DNA of 64,000 bases, from positions 124,001 to 188,000 of the forward strand of contig CALOBV010000005.1 in the NCBI GenBank assembly GCA_942491535.1. The letters run 5' to 3'. Every line of letters begins with the position of its first letter. The stretch's first letter is position 1. A model generated the notes under the pieces. It was not told the DNA's origin and made no database searches. It saw only the letters and a program-made list of their open reading frames with translations. The DNA comes from JAUVKT01 sp942491535. Lineage in GTDB: Bacteria > Bacteroidota > Bacteroidia > Bacteroidales > VadinHA17. Both the position numbers and the translations under genes were made by a program. Shown in pieces: positions 35,756 through 43,605 of this stretch.

Positions 35756-36501
35756 TGGATAAAGATATATTGCTAAAGCTTCTTACAGAAGTGAAGGAAG
35801 ATAAACTTTCAATTGATGAAGCACTGGAAAAATTAAAAGATTTTCCCTATTCCGACCTTGGCTATGCGAAGATTGATCACCACCGTGAACTAAGAACGGG
35901 TTACCCGGAAATAGTTTATTGCGAAGGAAAATCAGTAAAACAGGTAAGGGGTATCTTCGAACATATATCAGAACATGGCGACAATATAATAGGGACCAGG
36001 GCAAACAGGGAAAAGTTTGATTCAGTAAAGGAAGTTATCAATTCTGCAGTCTGGTATGAGGATGCCAGGATTATCAGTGTAGTAAACAAAGAAACTAAGA
36101 TGCAGGAAAAGCCCATAGCAATTATAACTGCTGGCACATCAGACCACCCAATTGCAGAGGAAGCAGCTGTTACTGCTGAACTCCTTGGTAACAGGGTAAA
36201 CAGGTTTTATGATGCCGGTGTAGCCGGCATTCACAGGCTCGTTGATAAATTGCCACAGATAAGAGAAAGTAAGGTTATAGTGGTTATTGCCGGTATGGAG
36301 GGTGCCCTGGCAAGTGTTGTAGGCGGACTTGTTGATTCACCTGTTATTGCTGTGCCTACCAGTGTTGGATATGGAGCAAATTTTGGTGGTGTATCAGCTC
36401 TGCTGGCCATGCTAACCAGCTGTGCATCAGGAGTGAGCGTAGTGAATATCGATAACGGTTTCGGTGCCGGTTTTAATGCCAGTATAATTAACAGGCTATA
36501 G
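35755..36501 (+). CDS. larB: Pyridinium-3,5-biscarboxylic acid mononucleotide synthase LarB
   Basis: The 248-aa protein carboxylates and hydrolyses nicotinate adenine dinucleotide in the first step of nickel-pincer cofactor synthesis. The C-terminal half is the PurE-like domain (IITAGTSDHPIAEEAAVTAELLGNRV, VIAGMEGALASVVGGLVDSPVIAVPTSVGYG), and the N-terminal half carries DHHRELRTGYPEIVYCEGKS. Start ATG overlaps the larE stop (TAATG). No larA or other lactate racemase homologue is in the window, so the enzyme using the cofactor is encoded elsewhere. Confidence 0.95.
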   Translation: MDKDILLKLLTEVKEDKLSIDEALEKLKDFPYSDLGYAKIDHHRELRTGYPEIVYCEGKSVKQVRGIFEHISEHGDNIIGTRANREKFDSVKEVINSAVWYEDARIISVVNKETKMQEKPIAIITAGTSDHPIAEEAAVTAELLGNRVNRFYDAGVAGIHRLVDKLPQIRESKVIVVIAGMEGALASVVGGLVDSPVIAVPTSVGYGANFGGVSALLAMLTSCASGVSVVNIDNGFGAGFNASIINRL

Positions 36502-36507
36502 ATTAAA

Positions 36508-37155
36508 ATGGATAAAGAATCTGCAGAAATACTATTCTCTACAGCCTATTTCCCGCCCATACAATATTTTGTTTATTTTATAGAGGCTGGCGATATTATT
36601 ATCGAGAGATATGAGAACTATATAAAACAAACATATAGAAACCGGTGTAAGATCTACTCCCCAAATGGTATACAGATTTTGTCGGTACCTGTAGAAAGAG
36701 GAAGCTTTCATAAGGTTAATATCTCATTGTTAAAAATAGACTATTCCCGACCCTGGCAGGAAAATCATCTAAGAGCTCTTAAAACAGCCTACAACTCTTC
36801 TGCTTTTTATGAATTTTATATAGATGAAATCAGGGATATTATTATGAGTAAGCATGAATTCCTGTTTGACCTCAATATGGAAATACTGCAAAACATGCTT
36901 TCAATTATCGGACTTGATAATAACATTATTACAACTGGTTCATATAAAAGCATATGGGAAGACTACATGGACCACAGAAACACTATTCATCCAAAGAAAG
37001 ACAAGCAGGATTTTAGTAACAATATTCCTGAGTATTTCCAGGTTTTCAGTGTTAAGAGCGGATTTATACCGAACCTCTCCATCCTGGATCTTATCTTCAA
37101 TATGGGGCCTGAATCATACAGTTACCTTATTAGCTGCAAAAAAAATAAGGATTAG
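36508..37155 (+). CDS. WbqC-family protein
   Basis: The 215-aa protein matches the WbqC family: STAYFPPIQYFVYFIEAG near the start, YRNRCKIYSPNGIQILSVPVERG, and the later W-x-x-x-H-x-x-x-x-K-x-x-Y pattern (WQENHLRALKTAYNSSAFYEFY). Members occur near O-antigen or lipoprotein-maturation genes, and the biochemical role is not established to my knowledge. It lies seven bases after larB, so it may simply share the transcript. It ends inside a bidirectional terminator. Confidence 0.85.
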   Translation: MDKESAEILFSTAYFPPIQYFVYFIEAGDIIIERYENYIKQTYRNRCKIYSPNGIQILSVPVERGSFHKVNISLLKIDYSRPWQENHLRALKTAYNSSAFYEFYIDEIRDIIMSKHEFLFDLNMEILQNMLSIIGLDNNIITTGSYKSIWEDYMDHRNTIHPKKDKQDFSNNIPEYFQVFSVKSGFIPNLSILDLIFNMGPESYSYLISCKKNKD

Positions 37156-37170
37156 CGATAACGCCAATCC
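37149..37170. terminator. Bidirectional terminator between WbqC and the FadL-like gene
   Basis: GGATTAGCG, loop ATAA, CGCCAATCC forms a stem with one mismatch. The plus strand continues with TCATTTTC and the minus strand with TTATTTTTTTT, so it fits best as a terminator for the minus-strand porin gene and can also serve the lar operon. Confidence 0.75.
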
Positions 37171-37196
37171 TCATTTTCAATAAGACTTATTCCTGA

Positions 37197-38672
37197 TTAC
37201 ATTTTTAATCCAATTGTGGCAGAAATCATATTCCTGTCGTAATTAATACTTGCAAAATCAAGATTATTATTATTATACATTAAATAGTCACCTGTATTAC
37301 TTCTAAGAGAATATGATACATCAAAATAGAAATTACTCTGTCTTATCCCAATACCTCCGGAGACAATATTATAGGAATTATCCCTGTTATCTTCGCCCTT
37401 GGTAAAGCCACTTCCGTATAATGCATATCCACCTCTTAAATATATTGCGGTTGTAAGTCTGTATTCAGCACCAAATCTAAAGTTATGTGCTACATCCAGG
37501 ATGTTTTTAATATCCTGATTCTCCTGGGCAAAATTACCACCATCCGAGGCTTTTGAGAACCTGGCCATCTTATAATCAATAAATTCATAATCTGCACTAA
37601 CGATTCCTTTCTTACCTAGTTGTAATGATGCTCCTGAAGTAACTCTCAAGGGAGTAATCAATGTATAGGAGAAACTGAAGTCATCGCCCTGAAACTCATC
37701 GGAAAAACCATCGTCTTTGGACCCATAAACATAATCAAAGTAATACTCGTTCAGGCGGTAAACAGTTGGAGAATGAACGGCAAATCCAAGTCTCAGAGAC
37801 TCAATAGGCCTGATTATAGCTCCAAGTTTAACTGAATAGCCTTTACCTTCTGTTTCAACATATTCCTGATACTCAAATTGATTAAAAGGATAGATATTAT
37901 CCTGGCGATCCGTCTCCAGATGTTCGTACTGAGAAATTGAAAATATTCTGCTTATACCCAGGGTAAAACCAAGGTATATCTTATCGCTGTAATTGGCCGC
38001 CAGACTTAGTGAATGTTCCTTACTGCTTCCTTCAGAGGATATAATCCTTCTTACTTCCTGTCCGTATGTTGAATTTGCATCTGCCCCATAGTTAGAAAAC
38101 GCTGAGCCATATGATGAGTAATTATTTGTTAGTGTATCAATCATCCATGCATCGAATACCATCCCTTCAGTACCGGAAAGATCTAAGTAATTGATTCCTT
38201 CCGCTCTATCCATAAAATAATCAACCATTGAACTGTTTTCCAGATTTCCGTTAATTAATGCATTACTGTTATAGTTATTTGTTATTGAAAATGAATATCC
38301 AAAATTCAATGAAACAAGTCCACTGCTACCTCCTCCTTTACTAATTGGAGTAGCAATCCCAAATTGATTAATATTAAGGTTATAAGCATTATCATTGCTT
38401 ATCTCTCCTCCAAATTCAGTCGTAGAGTTATTAAAATACATCTGGGGGGTAATACTTATATCTGTAGACCTGAACATACCAAGTCCTGCAGGGTTCATAC
38501 TTAAGACAGAAAGGTCGCCGCCCAGGGATGTAAATGCTCCTCCCATAGCCTGAAATCTTGCTGTTCCGCCGTAGAACAATTGCGAGTATTTAAGAGCTTC
38601 ATCAACATATTGGCCATTGAGCGCTGCCAAAGACCCTATGATAAAACTGAGTGTTATAATTATTCTTTTCAT
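37197..38672 (-). CDS. FadL/OmpP1-type outer-membrane beta-barrel protein
   Basis: The protein starts with a signal peptide (MKRIIITLSFIIGSLAALNGQ) and continues with the OmpP1/FadL/TodX N-terminal signature (SQLFYGGTARFQAMGGAFTSLGGDLSVLSMNPAGLGMFRSTDISITP), followed by many alternating beta strands, GAIIRPIESLRLGFAVHSPTVY and a terminal strand ending in Met. FadL-like porins take up hydrophobic compounds such as fatty acids. The ATG at 38672 is preferred to an in-frame ATG eight codons upstream because the signal peptide begins there; length then is 491 aa. The ligand is unknown. Confidence 0.88.
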   Translation of the reverse strand: MKRIIITLSFIIGSLAALNGQYVDEALKYSQLFYGGTARFQAMGGAFTSLGGDLSVLSMNPAGLGMFRSTDISITPQMYFNNSTTEFGGEISNDNAYNLNINQFGIATPISKGGGSSGLVSLNFGYSFSITNNYNSNALINGNLENSSMVDYFMDRAEGINYLDLSGTEGMVFDAWMIDTLTNNYSSYGSAFSNYGADANSTYGQEVRRIISSEGSSKEHSLSLAANYSDKIYLGFTLGISRIFSISQYEHLETDRQDNIYPFNQFEYQEYVETEGKGYSVKLGAIIRPIESLRLGFAVHSPTVYRLNEYYFDYVYGSKDDGFSDEFQGDDFSFSYTLITPLRVTSGASLQLGKKGIVSADYEFIDYKMARFSKASDGGNFAQENQDIKNILDVAHNFRFGAEYRLTTAIYLRGGYALYGSGFTKGEDNRDNSYNIVSGGIGIRQSNFYFDVSYSLRSNTGDYLMYNNNNLDFASINYDRNMISATIGLKM

Positions 38673-38755
38673 TCTTTTTAGTTTTACGTACTCCACTATG
38701 CCTCCCTTTTACTACAGGGAAGAATGTTTAATTCTGATATAAAACATTTAACTAT

Positions 38756-40030
38756 TTACCTTCTGCCACCAGTTTTGCTACTTGAGCTGCTGGATCTGCT
38801 GCCGCTACTGCTGCTTGATCTCCCGGATGAACTACTACTTGAGGAAGACCTGACCGAGCTAGACCCTGAAGACCTGGATACTGATGACCTAATTGATGAT
38901 GAGCGACTTACAGAACTATTAGTCCTCGCCGGTGATGAGTAACTTCTTGAAGGTGAAACTGAAGAGCGGCTTCTGTTAACCGTCGTTCTGGAGTTACTAA
39001 TCGACGACCTGTTCTGGCTGCTTACGGGACTCCTTGAGCTACTTCTGACACTTGCAGGTGAACTTGTTCTTGTGGTAGTAGTAGCCTTGTTATTGTAAGA
39101 CGGCCTGGTGGTCATCCTTGGATTATTATAGGTAGGTTTATATGTTCTTTGTGTTGAATTATAAACCGGTTTCTGCGTGCTTGAGCGTGATGAATTTGTT
39201 ACTGAATTAACCCCGGTGCCTGCCCTGGCCTGAGTTCTTGTTGCAGTACTCATCCTGGATGCATTGTTAACAGAAGTAGACTGAACGCTGGTCCTTCTAT
39301 TATCGACTGAAACACTTCTTGCACTACTCGATGCTGAAGCCCTCCTGTCTCCGTTAACCGATGCCACCTTGGAACTGGAAGAATTAGTATAGTTGCGCGA
39401 TAAGGTACTGTAACTTCTTCTACGCTGGTTAGTAGTGTTATAATTTCTGTCATTGCTAACTACGTAGTATGAATTGTTATATCCATAATAGGGCGACCCA
39501 TAATATGAGCGATTATAATAGTATGGTGAATATCCCCACCCCGAATAATATCCATAGTAAGGATTGTAATAGTTATCATAGAATGAATAGGGGCTATAAT
39601 AGTTGTAAGGAGAATACCCGAAAGGCCTGTACCCAAATGAAAAATTATAACTCGGATAGCCATAATTAGAGTAGTATGGATCTCTCCAGTAAGGATCGAA
39701 ATAGTTACCGTAGAAGCGGTTTAAATTTGAACCATATGATCTGTCATAATAATCAAATGCATCCTGTGAATCATCAAAATAAGCCTGGTCGTCATAATAA
39801 TCGCCCTCATCCAGGTAATCATCTGCTACCAGAGTATCAAGTGCATATTGGTTTTCTATTGCATCAATAGACTGATATGCGTTTACTGGAACTTCTGCTT
39901 GCTGCACATACTCTACCCTTTCTGATGGGGTATAGTATAAATCATCGTATTCTCCGGTTACATACAAGCCTGATGAACATGAGCTTAGTATAAAAGTGGA
40001 GAAAATTGCTATGTAAATAAAATTTTTCAT
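38756..40030 (-). CDS. Tyr-rich lipoprotein with a Ser/Arg-rich basic tail, 424 aa
   Basis: A lipobox (LSSC, Cys18) and an SD-like GGAGG eight bases before the ATG define the N-terminus. Residues about 30-110 are acidic (DDY-rich), about 110-190 consist of YY/YG/SP repeats with many Phe and Asn, and about 190-424 are Ser, Thr, Arg and Pro rich, ending KTGGRR. No known domain was recognised. Low complexity and charge separation suggest an extended, self-associating or matrix-binding surface protein. It shares layout and its Gly-Arg-Arg end with the gene just upstream. Confidence 0.8.
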   Translation of the reverse strand: MKNFIYIAIFSTFILSSCSSGLYVTGEYDDLYYTPSERVEYVQQAEVPVNAYQSIDAIENQYALDTLVADDYLDEGDYYDDQAYFDDSQDAFDYYDRSYGSNLNRFYGNYFDPYWRDPYYSNYGYPSYNFSFGYRPFGYSPYNYYSPYSFYDNYYNPYYGYYSGWGYSPYYYNRSYYGSPYYGYNNSYYVVSNDRNYNTTNQRRRSYSTLSRNYTNSSSSKVASVNGDRRASASSSARSVSVDNRRTSVQSTSVNNASRMSTATRTQARAGTGVNSVTNSSRSSTQKPVYNSTQRTYKPTYNNPRMTTRPSYNNKATTTTRTSSPASVRSSSRSPVSSQNRSSISNSRTTVNRSRSSVSPSRSYSSPARTNSSVSRSSSIRSSVSRSSGSSSVRSSSSSSSSGRSSSSSGSRSSSSSSKTGGRR

Positions 40031-40161
40031 ATTACCTCCGTAATTAACATCCTATGCTATTAACATCAAATATCATACCAAATATTGAACAACTTTTTTC
40101 AGTCTAATTATACAAAACAAATCTGAGTTTATCATATAATTTAAGATAAAAGAAAAGCAGA

Positions 40162-41286
40162 CTAACGTCTGCCTTTCTTATTAGTTGTTTTACTTGAGGA
40201 ACTCTTTTTTGTAGCACGTGTTGGTGTACTTTTCTTAGTTGCAGAATTTGTCCTGGCCGGAGCCTTAACAGTTTTACTGCGTGTTGTGGTCCTGCTAACA
40301 CTTCTTCCCTGGTTACTATTTGTCCTGGCAGGTGTGCCTACAGTTTTCCTTGAGTTTGTTCTCGCAGGTGTTGTTACCGTGGTACGTGTAGTATTAGTCT
40401 GTGTTCTTGTTACTGTTCTGCCCTGGTTCGTAGCGGGCCTGCCTGTATTAACTCTGGACTGGTTAGCATTATTTACACTGTTTACAACTCTACCCTGGTT
40501 GTTTCCTGCATTCTGATTCCTGTTCTGGTACGCGTTGTTGGCATTAACCCTGTTGGCATTGCCGGTATTATTTCTCTGCTGGTTATTTACTACCCTTGTC
40601 TGGTTAACCCTTGTACTTGTCCTGTCGGTATTCGTAAGCCTGGTGTTCCTGACATTTGTAGTAGTTGTTGCCCTGCTGTTATTGCCTGGTGTAACTCTCC
40701 TGCCTGCGGTCTGGGTTGCTCTTGCAGGATACCTGCTACTTGTACTCCTGTAGTACCTGTCGCTATAGTACCTATGGTTATTATTATAGTTCTTGGTATA
40801 TCGATAGTTGTTGTATGCATAATAGTGATTATGAACCCTGTACTTTATCCTTACATTATATCTTGGAGGATAGTACCAGCTATTATAAGCATAACCTGGA
40901 TAGTAGTCATAATAACCACCGTAATAAGATCCGTAATTATTCCATGGATCATAATATCCGCTATAATAAGCAGGGTAACCAATGCTGTATCCATATCCAA
41001 ACCCACTGCCTCCTGCATAAATACTTACTCCCCATGTAGCCGGCTGGTTAGTATACCAGTACCAGTCGGTATAAACCGGAGAATAAAAGCTGAATTCAGT
41101 ATATGATTTGTGGAACCTGTTGATCCTGGATGAATAATGATAATCATAGTTGTTGTAGTGCTTTGTTACAACAACCTGGTGACCAAATCTGTCGTAGGTT
41201 GCATCAGCAGGAAGATCTGCGGCCATTGTTACAGCTGCTGTTGCCAGCAGTCCTGCTATTGTTCCGAGTAAAATTTTTGCTTTCAT
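40162..41286 (-). CDS. Secreted Tyr-rich protein with Asn/Thr/Arg-rich basic tail, 374 aa
   Basis: GGGAGG seven bases before the ATG at 41286 fixes the start over an upstream ATG. The signal peptide (MKAKILLGTIAGLLATAAVTMA) has no lipobox Cys. Residues about 25-65 look folded (DLPADATYDRFGHQVVVTKHYNN), about 70-175 are Tyr/Gly/Ser rich (YSGYYDPWNNYGSYYGG type), and about 180-374 are Asn, Arg and Thr rich with repeats such as ARTNS, ending in KKGRR. No domain was recognised. It shares architecture with the downstream lipoprotein and may act with it at the surface. Confidence 0.8.
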   Translation of the reverse strand: MKAKILLGTIAGLLATAAVTMAADLPADATYDRFGHQVVVTKHYNNYDYHYSSRINRFHKSYTEFSFYSPVYTDWYWYTNQPATWGVSIYAGGSGFGYGYSIGYPAYYSGYYDPWNNYGSYYGGYYDYYPGYAYNSWYYPPRYNVRIKYRVHNHYYAYNNYRYTKNYNNNHRYYSDRYYRSTSSRYPARATQTAGRRVTPGNNSRATTTTNVRNTRLTNTDRTSTRVNQTRVVNNQQRNNTGNANRVNANNAYQNRNQNAGNNQGRVVNSVNNANQSRVNTGRPATNQGRTVTRTQTNTTRTTVTTPARTNSRKTVGTPARTNSNQGRSVSRTTTRSKTVKAPARTNSATKKSTPTRATKKSSSSKTTNKKGRR

Positions 41287-41332
41287 AATATCCTCCCGTT
41301 TTTTTATTATCACTAAGTTTATTTACTTTGCG

Positions 41333-41363
41333 CAATACTAAAATTGCTGGTTTAATATACAAT
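41333..41363 (-). promoter_or_regulatory. Possible promoter of the Tyr-rich gene pair
   Basis: Minus strand ATTG (41360-41363), 19 bases, then TAGTATTG (41333-41340), one mismatch from TAnnTTTG. The start would lie about 40 bases before the ATG at 41286. Confidence 0.35.
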
Positions 41364-41386
41364 TAACAAATTCCATACCAAAGCAG

Positions 41387-42859
41387 ATGGCTGATTTTAT
41401 TACAAAAAGGAAAGATAATTATTCACAATGGTATAACGACCTGGTAATCAAAGCAGATCTTGCTGAGAATTCTGCTGTAAGAGGATGTATGGTTATTAAA
41501 CCCTATGGGTATGCAATATGGGAAAAGATACAGGCACAACTTGATAAAATGTTCAAGGAAACGGGTCATGAGAATGCATATTTCCCACTTTTTATTCCCA
41601 AATCATTTTTTAGCAAGGAAGCTAATCATGTTGAAGGATTTGCCAAGGAGTGTGCCGTGGTAACACATTACAGGCTAAAAAACGATCCTGATGGAAAGGG
41701 GGTTATAGTTGACCCTGATGCAAAGCTTGAGGAAGAACTTATTGTAAGGCCAACTTCTGAGACGATAATCTGGAATACATATAAGAACTGGATACAGAGT
41801 TATCGTGATCTGCCTTTGCTGATTAATCAATGGGCCAACGTCGTAAGGTGGGAAATGAGGACAAGACTGTTTCTCAGGACAACTGAATTTTTATGGCAGG
41901 AGGGGCACACAGCCCATGCCACTAAGGCGGAGGCTGAGAATGAGACAAGAATGATAACCGATCTTTACGCGGATTTCGTTGAAAACTACATGGGCATACC
42001 GGTGCTAAAAGGAACAAAATCAGAATCGGAAAAATTTGCAGGAGCCGTCGAAACACAGGCAATAGAGGCATTGATGCAGGACGGGAAAGCTCTGCAGGCA
42101 GGAACTTCTCATTTTTTGGGTCAGAATTTTGCCAACGCATTCGATGTTAAGTTTACTGATAAGACAGGAAAGCTGGAGTATGTCTGGGCAACATCATGGG
42201 GTGTATCCACCAGGTTAATGGGAGCACTTGTGATGGCTCATTCCGACGACAACGGATTGATCCTGCCTCCAAACCTGGCTCCTATCCAGGTAGTAATTGT
42301 ACCTATATATAAAGGAGACAGTCAGCTAGACAATATATCCGAAAGAGCTGTAAAGATCAAATCAGATCTTGAAAAAGCAGGTATCTCAGTAAAATACGAT
42401 AAGCGCGACACTCATAAGCCAGGATTCAAATTTGCAGAATACGAATTAAAAGGCGTTCCACTCAGAATTGCAATAGGACCCAGGGATATTGAGAATGGCA
42501 CTGTAGAGATTGCCCGTCGCGATACCCTGACAAAGGAGATAGTTTCAATTGAAGGACTTGTAAGCTATATTGCTGATTTGCTGAAGGAAATTCAAAAAAG
42601 CATTTTCTCAAAATCACTTAAATTCAGGGATGATAATATTTTCGAAGTAAATTCATGGGAAGAATTTAAGGAACGAATCGAACTCGGAGGTTTCCTTTCT
42701 GCTCACTGGGACGGGACGCCAGAGACCGAGGATAAGATTAAGGATGAAACAAAAGCGACCATCAGGGTTATTCCATTCGATGCAGTGAAAGAGGAAGGCA
42801 AATGCATCTACTCTGGTAAGCCATCAAATAAAAGGGTGATCTTTGCCAGGGCATATTAA
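41387..42859 (+). CDS. proS: Prolyl-tRNA synthetase (archaeal/eukaryote-like type)
   Basis: The 490-aa class II synthetase lacks the bacterial editing insertion and has the archaeal-type C-terminal domain. Motif 2 and 3 regions are VVRWEMRTRLFLRTTEFLWQEGHTAH and WATSWGVSTRLMGALVMAHSDDNGLILPP; the anticodon-binding domain follows (APIQVVIVPIY). GTSHFLGQNFANAF is part of the active site. It charges tRNA-Pro. This ProS type is normal in Bacteroidota. The next gene begins 23 bases after the stop. Confidence 0.96.
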   Translation: MADFITKRKDNYSQWYNDLVIKADLAENSAVRGCMVIKPYGYAIWEKIQAQLDKMFKETGHENAYFPLFIPKSFFSKEANHVEGFAKECAVVTHYRLKNDPDGKGVIVDPDAKLEEELIVRPTSETIIWNTYKNWIQSYRDLPLLINQWANVVRWEMRTRLFLRTTEFLWQEGHTAHATKAEAENETRMITDLYADFVENYMGIPVLKGTKSESEKFAGAVETQAIEALMQDGKALQAGTSHFLGQNFANAFDVKFTDKTGKLEYVWATSWGVSTRLMGALVMAHSDDNGLILPPNLAPIQVVIVPIYKGDSQLDNISERAVKIKSDLEKAGISVKYDKRDTHKPGFKFAEYELKGVPLRIAIGPRDIENGTVEIARRDTLTKEIVSIEGLVSYIADLLKEIQKSIFSKSLKFRDDNIFEVNSWEEFKERIELGGFLSAHWDGTPETEDKIKDETKATIRVIPFDAVKEEGKCIYSGKPSNKRVIFARAY

Positions 42860-42882
42860 TACCCTTCATTAAGTAATATATT

Positions 42883-43575
42883 ATGAACGCTCCGGATAAA
42901 AGAAAAGAAATAATAAAAACGCTGCAGGAGAAATCTGTATTGAAGCAGAAGGTATTTGATAATACATCTGAAGCCTTCTCTAAGCTTAAAAAGTTACTCG
43001 CAGCAATAACCCGGGAGTTTAACCACGATCTGGAAGGAGCAGACAAAAGAGTAAGGCTGGTTTACAGAGAAAACGGCAAGTTTGATGTATCTCTGAAAGT
43101 TGCCGGAGATATCCTGGTATTCAGCATGCACTCCAATGTATTTGAGTTCGACCGTGATCACCCTGTGTGGAAAACAAAATACCTACAGAAAAACAGGAAT
43201 AACTCCTATTCAGGTATTATTAGTATATATAATTTCCTGTCTGATTCGTTTAAGTATACCCGAACAGAAGACCTAGGATACCTTATAGGAAGGATATTTA
43301 TAAACAGGGAAAACCAGTACTTTGTTGAAGGTAAAAGGCAGATGGGTAATTTGTTCTCAAATTACGGCAATGAAAAACTGGAAAGAGAGTCTCTGAAGAA
43401 AATACTTTTTACAGCGATGCAATACTCGCTTGAATTTGATTTACTTGTTCCGCCTTATGATACTGTTAAGATAGCCTCAGTCGGACAGCTTCAAACAAAA
43501 ATTCAGTACTCAAAGCTGGTTACAGGTAAAAGGGTTGGTTTCCAGTTTAACTCGGATGACGTTCTGGAGGAATAA
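42883..43575 (+). CDS. Conserved-looking hypothetical cytosolic protein, 230 aa
   Basis: I do not recognise a family. The first 45 residues form an amphipathic, possibly coiled-coil helix (KRKEIIKTLQEKSVLKQKVFDNTSEAFSKLKKLLAA). The rest is a mixed alpha/beta domain with VRLVYRENGKFDVSLKVAGDILVFSMHSNVFEF and GYLIGRIFINRENQYFVEGKRQMG. There is no signal peptide or membrane segment. Position 23 bases after proS and 30 bases before the beta-barrel gene suggests an operon. Codon use looks like its neighbours, so it is probably a resident gene. Confidence 0.8.
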   Translation: MNAPDKRKEIIKTLQEKSVLKQKVFDNTSEAFSKLKKLLAAITREFNHDLEGADKRVRLVYRENGKFDVSLKVAGDILVFSMHSNVFEFDRDHPVWKTKYLQKNRNNSYSGIISIYNFLSDSFKYTRTEDLGYLIGRIFINRENQYFVEGKRQMGNLFSNYGNEKLERESLKKILFTAMQYSLEFDLLVPPYDTVKIASVGQLQTKIQYSKLVTGKRVGFQFNSDDVLEE

Positions 43576-43605
43576 TTTTATTAAAAACATTATTTATAAG
43601 ACATT

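Noticed and set aside
38724..41106. Plus-strand ORFs opposite the Tyr-rich genes
   Set aside because: Low-complexity antisense frames caused by Tyr/Ser/Arg-rich codons; the minus genes have SD sites and signal peptides.
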